From Candidatus Pelagibacter sp. HIMB1321 (GTDB lineage Bacteria; Pseudomonadota; Alphaproteobacteria; Pelagibacterales; Pelagibacteraceae): 64,000 bases of DNA. Below the pieces are notes generated by a model. It ran no database searches, was not told the origin of the DNA, and was given only the letters and a program-made list of their open reading frames with translations. Below are positions 1 to 8,443 of this stretch, in pieces (position 1 is the stretch's first letter; each line of letters starts with the position of its first letter). The stretch is from contig NZ_LT840186.1 in the NCBI RefSeq assembly GCF_900177485.1, positions 992,001-1,056,000 on the forward strand. Direction: 5' to 3'. The translations under genes were made by a program, and so were the position numbers.

Positions 1-735
1 GCCTATGAAAATAACAATGTTGATGTTGGTATAAAGTGTGGATTTTCAGGAAAAGCACAAATTGGAAAAGGTATGTGGGCTATGCCAGACAAAATGAAAG
101 ACATGTTAGAACAAAAAACAGATCACTTAAAAGCTGGTGCTAATTGTGCGTGGGTACCATCTCCAACCGCAGCAGCTTTGCATGCATTACATTATCATGA
201 AATAAATATTTTTGATAAACAGAAAGAAATTCAATCAAGAGATGCTGCTAAACTTAATGATCTTCTAACAATTCCTGTTGCGGATAGACCAAACTGGTCA
301 TTAGAAGAAATTAGATCAGAAGTTTCAAATTCTGCTCAAACTCTTCTAGGATATGTTGTAAGATGGATTGATCATGGAGTTGGATGCTCTAAGGTTCCAG
401 ACATTAATAATGTTGGACTAATGGAAGATAGAGCAACTTTAAGAATTTCATCTCAGCATATAGCCAATTGGGTGCATCATGAGATTATTTCTAAAGAAAA
501 CGTGATTGAAATTATGAAAGAGATGGCAAAAGTAGTTGATAAGCAAAATGAAAATGACTCTGCTTATTCTAGAAGTGGTAGATCGAGTTATAATAAAATG
601 TCTGATGACTTTGAAAATTCAATAGCTTTCTCAGCAGCCTGTGATTTAATTTTTAAAGGCAAAGAACAACCTTCTGGATATACAGAACCTTTGTTACATT
701 TAAATAGAATTAAAATTAAATCTATTCAGAATTAG
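1..735 (+). CDS. glcB: Malate synthase G, C-terminal part (5' end outside the window)
   Basis: Malate synthase condenses glyoxylate and acetyl-CoA to malate (glyoxylate shunt, glycolate use). The reading frame is open from base 1, so the gene starts upstream; 244 residues are visible of a family about 720 residues long. The motifs [19 protein letters not shown] (about residues 138-156 of the visible part) and [11 protein letters not shown] are diagnostic of the G isoform C-terminal region. Its last 14 bases overlap the convergent recR end. In SAR11, glcB is known to be controlled by a glycine riboswitch in its leader; that region lies outside this window. Confidence 0.95.
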   Translation, partial: AYENNNVDVGIKCGFSGKAQIGKGMWAMPDKMKDMLEQKTDHLKAGANCAWVPSPTAAALHALHYHEINIFDKQKEIQSRDAAKLNDLLTIPVADRPNWSLEEIRSEVSNSAQTLLGYVVRWIDHGVGCSKVPDINNVGLMEDRATLRISSQHIANWVHHEIISKENVIEIMKEMAKVVDKQNENDSAYSRSGRSSYNKMSDDFENSIAFSAACDLIFKGKEQPSGYTEPLLHLNRIKIKSIQN

Positions 736-1336
736 AATTTAAATTTGAACGATTTTTAAAAGCGGAGAACAAAGTACCATCATCTAAACTTTCTATTTCC
801 CCTCCGACAGGTAAACCTTGTGCTAACTTTGTGATTTTTGCATTAGTTTTCTTTAAGCTATCCTGAATATAATAAGCTGTGGTCTGTCCTTCTACAGTTG
901 CACTAGTTGCTAAAATAACTTCTTCAATTTTATCCTTAACCACTCTTTCAACTAAAGAATTTATTAAAAGATCTTCTTTTCTGTGTCCTGCAGAAGCTAA
1001 TGTGCCCCCAAGAATATGGAAGTATCCCTTATAAATGTTTGAGTTCTCTATTGACCATTGATCTGCTATATCTTCAACAACACAAATTTTATTATATTTT
1101 TCTTTAACATTTTCACAATTTATACATCCCTCATTAACAGATTTTAAAGAACCACATGAGTTACATCGTGTTACATTTTTATAAACTTGAGCTAATGTAT
1201 TAGCCATTGGTTTTATAATTTCATCTCTATTATTGATGAGTTTTAATACAATTCGTTTTGCTGATTTAGGACCAAGACCAGGTAATTTTGAAATTAATTT
1301 TACTAGATCTTCTATTTCAGTAATATTTTGCATCAA
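722..1336 (-). CDS. recR: Recombination mediator protein RecR
   Basis: RecR acts with RecO (and RecF) to load RecA at single-strand gaps. The 204 residues are the usual family length. Visible are an N-terminal helix-hairpin-helix ([18 protein letters not shown]), a four-Cys zinc site (CNSCG about residue 58 and CINC about residue 71), and a Toprim domain with VVED and the LGGTLA segment. It is last in a dnaX-ybaB-recR block and starts one base after ybaB ends. This order is widely conserved in bacteria. Confidence 0.95.
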   Translation of the reverse strand: MMQNITEIEDLVKLISKLPGLGPKSAKRIVLKLINNRDEIIKPMANTLAQVYKNVTRCNSCGSLKSVNEGCINCENVKEKYNKICVVEDIADQWSIENSNIYKGYFHILGGTLASAGHRKEDLLINSLVERVVKDKIEEVILATSATVEGQTTAYYIQDSLKKTNAKITKLAQGLPVGGEIESLDDGTLFSAFKNRSNLNSNSE

Positions 1337-1654
1337 CTATAATGGCCATTTAAAACCAGGAATACCCAAACCACCAGTAGCTTTTGAAATTTCTTCTGTA
1401 GTTTTTGATTTTAATTGAGATTTTGCGTTGTTATGTGCAGCAACTATTAAATCCTCAAGAATTGACTTATCTTCCTTCAAAATTTCATCAGATAATTCAA
1501 TTTTTTGCATCTCACCTTCTCCATCTAATGTAACTTTAACAGAATTAGAGCCCGATACTCCTTCAACTCTAATACTTTTAATTTTTTCTTGGCTTTCCTT
1601 CATTTTTGCCTCTAATTCTTTAGCTTTTTCCAGTATCTTTGAAAAATCCGTCAT
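1337..1654 (-). CDS. YbaB/EbfC family nucleoid-associated protein
   Basis: This is a 105-residue DNA-binding, nucleoid-associated protein of the YbaB/EbfC family. It has the typical N-terminal helix rich in Lys/Glu (KILEKAKELEAKMKESQEKI), a central beta region with VKVTLDGEGEMQKIELS, and a Gly-rich C-terminus (GLGIPGFKWPL). Members form dimers with tweezer-like helices. It lies between dnaX and recR, overlapping the dnaX stop by 4 bases, which suggests translational coupling. Confidence 0.92.
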   Translation of the reverse strand: MTDFSKILEKAKELEAKMKESQEKIKSIRVEGVSGSNSVKVTLDGEGEMQKIELSDEILKEDKSILEDLIVAAHNNAKSQLKSKTTEEISKATGGLGIPGFKWPL

Positions 1655-3312
1655 TTATCTTCATTCTTTCTAGTGAGCTTAACGTCAATTAATTCAGCAT
1701 CTGGAAAATACTCCATTACCATCTTATGCAAATCTGTTTTTTTTGTACTTTCAATTAATTCTTTTTGTTCGTTTTTTTCTTTGTCTTTAATTGACATCTC
1801 TCCCTGATTTTTACTAAAACTAATAATCCACCTCTCATTAGTCCATTCCAATAATTTTGTTGATAAATTTTTTACAAAATCTTTGTCCAGATTGTCATTA
1901 AAAGAAATTTCTATTCTACAATTTTCAAATTTTACTAGATTGACATTTTTTTCTAACTCATATTTAAGTTTCATTTCTTTCTTAATAGAACACAATTCTA
2001 CTAATTCATTAAAAGACTGAATTTTAATATTATTTAGATTTTTTGTACTTATCTGTGAATCTAATTTCATTTTTTTTTCTTGTGAAACATTTTTGATCTG
2101 ATTGATAGTATCTTTATTCATAATTTTAGATGCGATATTTGTTTCTATCTTTTCTTTTGGATCCTGCAGATCTTCAGTAGCAACCTTATCTTCATCTTTA
2201 GGCTTAAATCCTTTGATATGAATTAACCTTAATAAAAACATCTCAATTGATAAATGTTGATTAGACACAATATCTAATTCACTAAGAGTTTTTATTGTGA
2301 ACTGCCAAAATAAGATCAAAACTTCATTGTTAATATTATCTGATATTTCCTTAATTTGATTAAACTCTTCATCGTTGAGAGAGAAGTTTGTACTTTCCAA
2401 TGTAAGAGAATTTATATTTTTAAAATAATATAAAATTTCTAAAAAATCATTAATGAATATTTTTGGTTCAACACCTTGATCATAGATATTTCTATAACTT
2501 TCAATAACTTTATTCTCATCACCTTTTAAGATTAAATTAAACATCTCTATTAATTGTGATTTATCAAAATATCCAAATATTTTTTGTGCTACACTTAGAT
2601 CTAATTCTTTCTCACCATCAAGACTTAAAAGGGCTCTATCAAGTAGTGATAACGCATCTCTAACAGATCCTTCGGAAATTTTTACAATGAGCTTTAATGC
2701 TTCATCAGTTGCATTGCCTTTTTCTTTATCTTTAATCTTTTTTATAAAATCAAATAATTCTGATGATTTTATTCTAGATAAATCAAATCTTTGACATCTA
2801 GAGACTACCGTAATTGGTATTTTTTTTATCTCTGTTGTAGCAAATATAAATTTTAGGTACTCTGGAGGTTCCTCTAGTGTCTTTAATAAAGCATTGAAAG
2901 CTTGTTTGCTTAACATGTGTACTTCATCAATGATAAAAATTTTGTACTTAGATGAAGTTGGTCCATATCTTGAAAATTCAATTAAGTCTCTAACATCATC
3001 TACGCCTGTTTTACTTGCAGCATCCATTTCAAGTACATCTATGTGTCTTGACTCTGCAATAGCCTCACAGTTTTCACATAAATTCTCTTTACATAAATTT
3101 TCTATTCCGTTTAGACAGTTAAGGGATTTTGCAACAATTCTTGCTATTGTTGTTTTTCCTATACCTCTTATGCCTGTAAAAAGGTAAGCATTTGGTACTT
3201 TATTTGACTTAATAGAATTTATAATTGTTTCAGCAACAACTTCTTGTCCAATCAGATCATCAAATATCTGTGGTCTGTATTTAAGAGCTAAAACTTTTGT
3301 ATTTTTGTTCAT
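1651..3312 (-). CDS. dnaX: DNA polymerase III subunit gamma/tau
   Basis: DnaX is the clamp-loader ATPase of the replicative polymerase. The 553 residues begin with the AAA+ core: Walker A GIRGIGKTT near residue 47, a zinc module with Cys at about 66, 75, 79 and 82, Walker B IIDEVHMLS, and the sensor region TTEIKKIPITVVSRCQRF. The C-terminal half is Lys/Glu-rich and poorly conserved, as expected for tau. The ATG lies 12 bp after the 3' end of the SRP RNA gene, so the two are probably co-transcribed. I did not find a clear programmed frameshift site. Confidence 0.95.
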   Translation of the reverse strand: MNKNTKVLALKYRPQIFDDLIGQEVVAETIINSIKSNKVPNAYLFTGIRGIGKTTIARIVAKSLNCLNGIENLCKENLCENCEAIAESRHIDVLEMDAASKTGVDDVRDLIEFSRYGPTSSKYKIFIIDEVHMLSKQAFNALLKTLEEPPEYLKFIFATTEIKKIPITVVSRCQRFDLSRIKSSELFDFIKKIKDKEKGNATDEALKLIVKISEGSVRDALSLLDRALLSLDGEKELDLSVAQKIFGYFDKSQLIEMFNLILKGDENKVIESYRNIYDQGVEPKIFINDFLEILYYFKNINSLTLESTNFSLNDEEFNQIKEISDNINNEVLILFWQFTIKTLSELDIVSNQHLSIEMFLLRLIHIKGFKPKDEDKVATEDLQDPKEKIETNIASKIMNKDTINQIKNVSQEKKMKLDSQISTKNLNNIKIQSFNELVELCSIKKEMKLKYELEKNVNLVKFENCRIEISFNDNLDKDFVKNLSTKLLEWTNERWIISFSKNQGEMSIKDKEKNEQKELIESTKKTDLHKMVMEYFPDAELIDVKLTRKNEDK

Positions 3313-3324
3313 TATTATATTTTA

Positions 3325-3408
3325 GGAGACTAGAACCTGAATAACTGTCTCTACGACTGCTTCCGTTAAGATCTGGTCGGATTCAAGCAGCATCCACCTC
3401 TAGCCTCC
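3325..3408 (-). ncRNA. ffs: Signal recognition particle RNA (small, 4.5S-type)
   Basis: On the minus strand the ends form a perfect 10-bp stem: GGAGGCUAGA (3408-3399) with UCUAGUCUCC (3334-3325). The interior carries the SRP S-domain signature, CAGAUC-UUAAC-GGAAGCAG, around 3356-3374. It has the same 19-nt spacing as the E. coli CAGGUCC-GGAA-GGAAGCAG segment, with a UAAC (UMAC-type) apical tetraloop in place of GGAA. SRP RNA binds Ffh and targets membrane proteins. Its place directly upstream of dnaX matches other alphaproteobacteria. Ends are set by the stem and are approximate. Confidence 0.9.
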
Positions 3409-3414
3409 AGAACT

Positions 3415-3444
3415 ATTATAGCAGTATTATTTTCTATTCTACAA
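3415..3444 (-). promoter_or_regulatory. Sigma-70-type promoter of the SRP RNA gene
   Basis: On the minus strand TTGTAG (3444-3439) and a perfect TATAAT (3420-3415) are separated by 18 bp. The inferred start is 7 bp downstream at 3408, exactly where the closing stem of the SRP RNA begins. It probably also drives dnaX-ybaB-recR. Confidence 0.75.
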
Positions 3445-3451
3445 GAAAAGA

Positions 3452-4288
3452 TTATAATTTTTTATCTCTAATTGGATCAGCTTCAAATACACCTAGAACA
3501 TGAAAATCTTGACAGTGAAGACCAAGCTCTTCAAGTGATTTTTGAACTTTTTTATCCTCAATGTGTCCATCAAGATCACACAAAAAAAAGAATGAGTCGA
3601 AAGAATTTTTTTCAGGATAACTTTGTAATTTAGTTAAGTTTACACCATTAATAGCAAAACCACCAAGAGACTGGTAAAGTGCTGCAGGTTTACTTTTTAA
3701 TTTAAATAAAAAAGATGTGATATATTTTTTATTTGAAAACTCTGGTTGAGTTAGTTCTTTACCCATAACTAGAAATCTTGTTAAATTTCCTTTTTCATTT
3801 TCAATATTCTTTTTAATTATTTCTAATCCATAAGTTTCAGCACTCAAAGAAGAGGCTATTGCAGCTTCATCTCTTTTTTTATTTTTAGCAATCATTTCTG
3901 CAGATCCAGCTGTATCTGCTCTTACATGTTCATTTAAATTATTTTTTTTTATGAAATTTGAGCACTGTGATAATGCTTGAGCGTGAGAAAATACATTTTT
4001 AATATCAGTTAATTTTGCACCTTTTTGACCTAAAAGATTGTGTTCAATTTTTTGAAAATGTTCTGAATAAATATTTAAACGATATTTAAATATGAGGTAT
4101 TCAATACCAATATTTCCAGTAATTCTATTTGACTCTGGGATAACAATTCTAGAATTTTTTTCATTGGAAGCATTCAAGAAACATTCATCAAAAGTCTTAC
4201 ATGGAATTATTTCTGCCTTCGCGTCAATTTCAAGTGATGCTAAGTGAGAATATGCTCCATATGTACCTTGGAAATAAATCTTACTCAT
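3452..4288 (-). CDS. pheA: Prephenate dehydratase
   Basis: The enzyme converts prephenate to phenylpyruvate in phenylalanine synthesis. The 278 residues are a stand-alone dehydratase without a chorismate mutase domain. The N-terminal catalytic lobe opens YFQGTYGAYSH and contains the TDTAGSA and AAIAS motifs; the C-terminal ACT domain (about residues 190-270) ends in a segment with HVLGVFEADP and should mediate feedback by phenylalanine. Its start shares one base with the kdsB stop, so the two genes form a short operon. Confidence 0.93.
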   Translation of the reverse strand: MSKIYFQGTYGAYSHLASLEIDAKAEIIPCKTFDECFLNASNEKNSRIVIPESNRITGNIGIEYLIFKYRLNIYSEHFQKIEHNLLGQKGAKLTDIKNVFSHAQALSQCSNFIKKNNLNEHVRADTAGSAEMIAKNKKRDEAAIASSLSAETYGLEIIKKNIENEKGNLTRFLVMGKELTQPEFSNKKYITSFLFKLKSKPAALYQSLGGFAINGVNLTKLQSYPEKNSFDSFFFLCDLDGHIEDKKVQKSLEELGLHCQDFHVLGVFEADPIRDKKL

Positions 4289-5025
4289 TATTCTTTATAT
4301 TCCATAATTTTTTTTATAGCCAGATAATCTTCCATGGTGTCCACTCCAATTGGTGATCTATTTGCAAGAGCAACATTAATGTTAATACTGTTATCCATAG
4401 CTCTTAATTGTTCTAATTTGTTTTCTAATTCATTTTTAGATTGTTTTAACATTACAAATTTTTTTAAAATCGCCACCTCATAACAATAAATACCTATATG
4501 GTGAAATATTTGAGTTTGATTTTGTGCATCAACATTTCTCATAAAATTTTCTGCTAATGGAAATGAGTTTTTGTCAAAAGGTTGTTTAAGTTTAACTTTA
4601 ACTACATTTTCATCTATATACATTTCTTTTTTTTCAATTTTTGCCGCTAGAGTTCCAATCTTTGAATTATTTTCTCGCATTTTAAGTTCTAAATTTTTAA
4701 TATCTTCGATGTCAATGTTGGGTTCATCTCCCTGAATATTCATTACTAAATCAATTTCTTTCTTATCTAATAAATTTAGTGCTTCAAATATTCTATCAGT
4801 TCCAGTTTTGTGATTTTTAGAGGTTAAAATTGCTTTTCCACCATTATTTTCTATATCATCTATAATTTCTTTATCCTCAGTTGCTACAACAACCTCACCA
4901 ATTTTAGCATTACTAGCTCTTTCATAAACATGTGAAATGATCGATTTACCATTTATCTGTAACAAAGGTTTACCTGGCAATCTGGTTGCTGACATTCTTG
5001 AAGGTATAATCACTAATGTTTTCAT
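4288..5025 (-). CDS. kdsB: 3-deoxy-manno-octulosonate cytidylyltransferase (CMP-KDO synthetase)
   Basis: KdsB activates KDO with CTP for lipopolysaccharide core assembly. The 245 residues match the family. The N-terminal nucleotide-binding motif IIPSRMSATRLPGKPL is present, followed by VATED, the MNIQGDEPNI metal/sugar motif, and HHIGIYCYE. It agrees with kdsD at 10.0 kb and lptC/lptB at 11-12 kb in implying a KDO-containing LPS. It is divergent from the cytochrome c gene across about 107 bp. Confidence 0.95.
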   Translation of the reverse strand: MKTLVIIPSRMSATRLPGKPLLQINGKSIISHVYERASNAKIGEVVVATEDKEIIDDIENNGGKAILTSKNHKTGTDRIFEALNLLDKKEIDLVMNIQGDEPNIDIEDIKNLELKMRENNSKIGTLAAKIEKKEMYIDENVVKVKLKQPFDKNSFPLAENFMRNVDAQNQTQIFHHIGIYCYEVAILKKFVMLKQSKNELENKLEQLRAMDNSININVALANRSPIGVDTMEDYLAIKKIMEYKE

Positions 5026-5132
5026 AGATTTTTTATGATTATTTAGATTATAAAGAGGGGCAAAATTGTACAGTAAAATTTGAGGAATTATAAAATTTTA
5101 GTGTTATAGGTCTATTATAAATTTTTATCAAA

Positions 5133-5672
5133 ATGGATTCTTTTGAAATTAATAAGATAGTTGCTGCTGTCCTCTTGGTTGCCTTACTCGTGATCGGAAT
5201 TGGAAAACTTTCTAATGTAATATTCTATGTTGAGAAACCTGAAAAACCAGGTTATGTGGTAGAAGTCCAACAAGCATCTAATTCAACAACAGCTAATGCT
5301 AATGTAGAGGATAAAAAAGTTGATATCGCAGCTTTAATGGCTTTAGGAGATGTTAATGCAGGAGAAAAAATTTTTAAAAAATGTGCAGCATGCCACTCTA
5401 TAAATCAAGGTGGTGCTAATAAAATTGGACCCGCATTATATAATGTTGTTGGAAGAAAAATTGGTGGTGTAGCAGATTATAAATATTCAAAAGCATTTGT
5501 TGAATATGGTAAAGAATGGAATTTTGAAGAGTTGAATGGTTTTTTAATTAAACCAAGCAAGTGGATTAAAGGCACTAAGATGGCTTACGCAGGATTAAGA
5601 AAAGAAGCAGATAGAGCTTCGATCATAAAATACCTTAATCAAAATTCAGATAGCCCTCTTCCTCTACCTTAA
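5133..5672 (+). CDS. Membrane-anchored class I cytochrome c
   Basis: The 179-residue protein has one N-terminal membrane segment (about residues 9-31), a linker rich in Ser, Thr and Asn, and a class I cytochrome c domain. The heme site is CAACH (C84, C87, H88), and the likely axial methionine is M150 in KGTKMAYAGL. It resembles the CycM/cytochrome c552 type that carries electrons from the bc1 complex to the terminal oxidase on the periplasmic side. The gene converges with argF, overlapping it by 9 bases. Confidence 0.88.
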   Translation: MDSFEINKIVAAVLLVALLVIGIGKLSNVIFYVEKPEKPGYVVEVQQASNSTTANANVEDKKVDIAALMALGDVNAGEKIFKKCAACHSINQGGANKIGPALYNVVGRKIGGVADYKYSKAFVEYGKEWNFEELNGFLIKPSKWIKGTKMAYAGLRKEADRASIIKYLNQNSDSPLPLP

Positions 5673-6593
5673 TTTTCCAAAACAATATAATAAAATACTT
5701 TTTTGAACATGAGCTCTGTTTAGAGCTTGAAGCCAAACTTTTGAATTTTTGCTTTTAAATACTGTATCTTCTACTTCTGATCCTCTTGGTAAACAATGTA
5801 AAAAAGTGCAATCTTTTTTTGCTAAACTCATTAATTTTTTACTTACTCTATAATTTTTAAAATCTTTGACTTTATTTTTTTTGTTAACTTTATCATTAAG
5901 AGATATTACTTTATCTGAGAATATAACATCGGCATTTGATGCTGCTTTTTTTGCATCATTAAAAATATAAATTTTTTTCTTTTGGTCTTTAACCCAATCT
6001 AGAACAAATTTTTTAGGTTCATATTTTTTTGGACATCCAATGCTTAGTTTAAAAGAAAATTTAACAGAAGCTGCAATCAAACTATTTAAAACATTATTGG
6101 AGTCACCTATCCAAGTAATATTTAATTTTGAAATTGGTTTTTTTTTAATTTCTTCAACAGTAAAAACATCTGATAACACTTGTGTTGGATGTGATGAGGG
6201 AGACAATCCATTAATAATTGGAATTGATAAATATTTCTTAAACTTTTCAACTTTTTGATCACTATCAGTTCGAAGCATAAAACCATCTCCATAAGTAGAT
6301 AAGATTTTAGCTGTATCTTCCAAAGATTCTCCTCCCTCACCTAGATGTAATTCATTGGATCTCAATGTAATAGTCCCACCACCTAATTGTTTTATTGCCA
6401 GATAAAAGCTCAATCTTGTTCTAAGGCTTGATTTTTCAAACATTTGGATCAAAAGTTTACCTTTTAAAGGTGCATCTTTATCAAGTTGAAGAGTGTTTAA
6501 ATTAGATCTTTTTTGTTTTCTTTTTTTAGCATCAATTAATATTTTTCTAAGATCCTTAGCAGGAATATCTTTAAGATTTATAAAATGTTTCAT
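5664..6593 (-). CDS. argF: Ornithine carbamoyltransferase
   Basis: The enzyme transfers the carbamoyl group to ornithine, giving citrulline. The 309 residues show the carbamoyl-phosphate motif SSLRTR (residues 55-60), HPTQ (135-138) and the ornithine-side HCLPRG motif near residue 267. It follows argD by 4 bp, forming an argD-argF pair as in many alphaproteobacteria. Long A/T runs give many Lys residues, but no key motif is lost. Confidence 0.94.
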   Translation of the reverse strand: MKHFINLKDIPAKDLRKILIDAKKRKQKRSNLNTLQLDKDAPLKGKLLIQMFEKSSLRTRLSFYLAIKQLGGGTITLRSNELHLGEGGESLEDTAKILSTYGDGFMLRTDSDQKVEKFKKYLSIPIINGLSPSSHPTQVLSDVFTVEEIKKKPISKLNITWIGDSNNVLNSLIAASVKFSFKLSIGCPKKYEPKKFVLDWVKDQKKKIYIFNDAKKAASNADVIFSDKVISLNDKVNKKNKVKDFKNYRVSKKLMSLAKKDCTFLHCLPRGSEVEDTVFKSKNSKVWLQALNRAHVQKSILLYCFGKLR

Positions 6594-6597
6594 TTAT

Positions 6598-7761
6598 CTA
6601 ATAATTAGCACAAACTTTTTTGATTATTTTTAAAGCTGTATCAAGTTCAGTTTTTTTTACGTTTAGTGGAGGCAAAATTCTCACAACATTTTCTGCGGCT
6701 CTTATAGTCAACAACTTATTATTCATTAATTGCTTGATGAAATTAGTTTGGTCTTTATGAAGTTGTAGCCCAATCAAAAATCCTCTGCCTCTTATATCTT
6801 TGATTATGTTTGGATAAATTTTTTTAAGCTTATTCAACTCATTAAAGAAATATTTAGAATTTTTTTTAACATTATTTAAAAAACTTTTTTTCGAAATAAT
6901 ATCAAAGACAGTATTTCCTATCTGCATTGCAAGTGGATTTCCTCCAAAAGTTGAACCATGAGTTCCAGCAACCATTCCAGATGCAACTTTTTTATTCATT
7001 AAAACTGCACCAATAGGAAAACCTCCTCCTATACCTTTTGCAATGGGAACTATATCTGGCTTCACTTTTGATTTTTCAAAAGCAAAAAAATCTCCAGATC
7101 TACCAATTCCACATTGAACCTCATCAAGAATTAATAAGACATTTTTTTCATCACAAATCTTTCTAAGGCCTTTTAGACACCAATCAGGAATAACTTTGAT
7201 GCCACCCTCGCCCATTATTGTTTCAACCATCACTGCTGCTGTATTTTTAGTTATCAGTTTTTTTAGTGATTTATGATCACCAAAATTAAAATGATCAAAA
7301 CCACCAACCTTTGGTCCAAAACCTTCTGTCATTTTTTTTGAACCACTAGCGTAAATTGCAGCTATTGTTCTTCCATGAAAAGAATTCTTTATGCATAAAA
7401 TTCTATTTTTATTAGGCTTTCCAATTGAATAAAAATATCGTCTTGCAACTTTTATTGCGGCTTCAGTAGCCTCTGCACCACTATTTTGAAACATTACAAA
7501 ATCAGCAAATGTTTTTTTTACTATTTTTTTTGCTAATTTTTCTCCCTCTGGGATAATAAATGCATTCGATACATGCCAAACTTTTTTAGATTGATTATTT
7601 AGAGTTTTTATTAATCTTGGATGAGCATGGCCTAAAGAATTAACTGCAATTCCTTGCACAAAATCCAAATACTTTTGACCATTAACTGAAATTAGGTAGC
7701 TTCCTTTTCCTTTGCTAAAAGCAATTTTTTTTCGATTATAATTTTTTGCAAGAAAGCTCAT
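6598..7761 (-). CDS. argD: Acetylornithine aminotransferase
   Basis: A class III PLP aminotransferase that forms N-acetylornithine, and possibly succinyl-diaminopimelate in the lysine pathway, since dapD and dapE are also in this window. Over its 387 residues the PLP-phosphate motif NSGAEATE (93-100), the Asp of ILDEVQCGIGRSG (D213) and the Schiff-base lysine K242 in PIAKGIGGGFP are all present. It is first in the argD-argF operon. A 181-bp gap separates it from divergent gcrA. Confidence 0.92.
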   Translation of the reverse strand: MSFLAKNYNRKKIAFSKGKGSYLISVNGQKYLDFVQGIAVNSLGHAHPRLIKTLNNQSKKVWHVSNAFIIPEGEKLAKKIVKKTFADFVMFQNSGAEATEAAIKVARRYFYSIGKPNKNRILCIKNSFHGRTIAAIYASGSKKMTEGFGPKVGGFDHFNFGDHKSLKKLITKNTAAVMVETIMGEGGIKVIPDWCLKGLRKICDEKNVLLILDEVQCGIGRSGDFFAFEKSKVKPDIVPIAKGIGGGFPIGAVLMNKKVASGMVAGTHGSTFGGNPLAMQIGNTVFDIISKKSFLNNVKKNSKYFFNELNKLKKIYPNIIKDIRGRGFLIGLQLHKDQTNFIKQLMNNKLLTIRAAENVVRILPPLNVKKTELDTALKIIKKVCANY

Positions 7762-7874
7762 TATTTAAATTAGGTAATACTAAATCGTTAAAAATTAAAT
7801 CAAATAAATTCAATTTTCGATTGTAATTATTAATTAAGAACTAATTAAAGTTGTTAATAACTGGCAAATAATCG

Positions 7875-7935
7875 TTGTTAATCTGGTTTTTATAACACTA
7901 TATTGTGTTTTTTTACAAAACTAATACACTATATA
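7875..7935 (+). promoter_or_regulatory. Probable gcrA promoter region with a 9-bp direct repeat
   Basis: TTGTTA (7875-7880) and TATATT (7899-7904) with 18-bp spacing make a plausible promoter. The 9-mer ACACTATAT occurs exactly at 7895-7903 and again at 7926-7934, 31 bp apart, about three helical turns. The rest of the 7762-7942 gap is A+T-rich with nothing else recognisable. The operator role is inference only. Confidence 0.35.
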
Positions 7936-7942
7936 GGTAAAT

Positions 7943-8437
7943 ATGAGCTGGACAGAGGAGAAAGTTTCAAAGTTAAAAGAATTATGGGGCAAGGGTAATA
8001 CTGCAAGTCAAATTGCTGAGATTATCGGCGGTATCAGTAGAAATGCAGTAATTGGAAAAGCACATCGACTTAATTTGTCTGCTAAAATAAAAACACGAAC
8101 AGCTACATCAAACAAAAATTTTGATAATAATTTAGAAGCTAACAGCGTTCAGTCAAAAAGAGGAAGAAAAAGTAGATTTAAATCATTAATAATTGAAAAA
8201 GATTTTGAACCAGAAAATCCTAAACAACTAGAGGAATTAGATGAAAGTTCATGCAAATGGCCAATTGGACATCCTGATGAAAAAAATTTTTATTTTTGTG
8301 GTAGATCGTCTTTAAAAGATTTTTCTTATTGCAAACTTCATTTGCTTTACGCCTACCAGCCTAAGGGTAAAAAAGAGGATATTGCTGATAAACAAGAGGT
8401 TCCAGAATTTATAGAAAAAAAAATTCAGTCAGCTTAA
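7943..8437 (+). CDS. gcrA: GcrA cell-cycle regulator family protein
   Basis: GcrA is an alphaproteobacterial transcription factor that binds sigma-70 RNA polymerase and, in Caulobacter, responds to CcrM methylation. The 164 residues contain the diagnostic N-terminal helix-turn-helix (SWTEEKVSKLKELWGKGNTA, then GISRNAVIGKAHRL). The conserved C-terminal Cys/His region has CKWPIGHP, FCGR and YCKLH. The basic linker between them is low in complexity. Whether a CcrM methylase exists in this genome cannot be seen here. Confidence 0.93.
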   Translation: MSWTEEKVSKLKELWGKGNTASQIAEIIGGISRNAVIGKAHRLNLSAKIKTRTATSNKNFDNNLEANSVQSKRGRKSRFKSLIIEKDFEPENPKQLEELDESSCKWPIGHPDEKNFYFCGRSSLKDFSYCKLHLLYAYQPKGKKEDIADKQEVPEFIEKKIQSA

Positions 8438-8443
8438 ATAAAA

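Noticed and set aside
1651..3312. Programmed frameshift in dnaX
   Set aside because: The gene has many A and T runs, but I found no convincing slippery site with a following stop and hairpin that would yield a separate gamma product.
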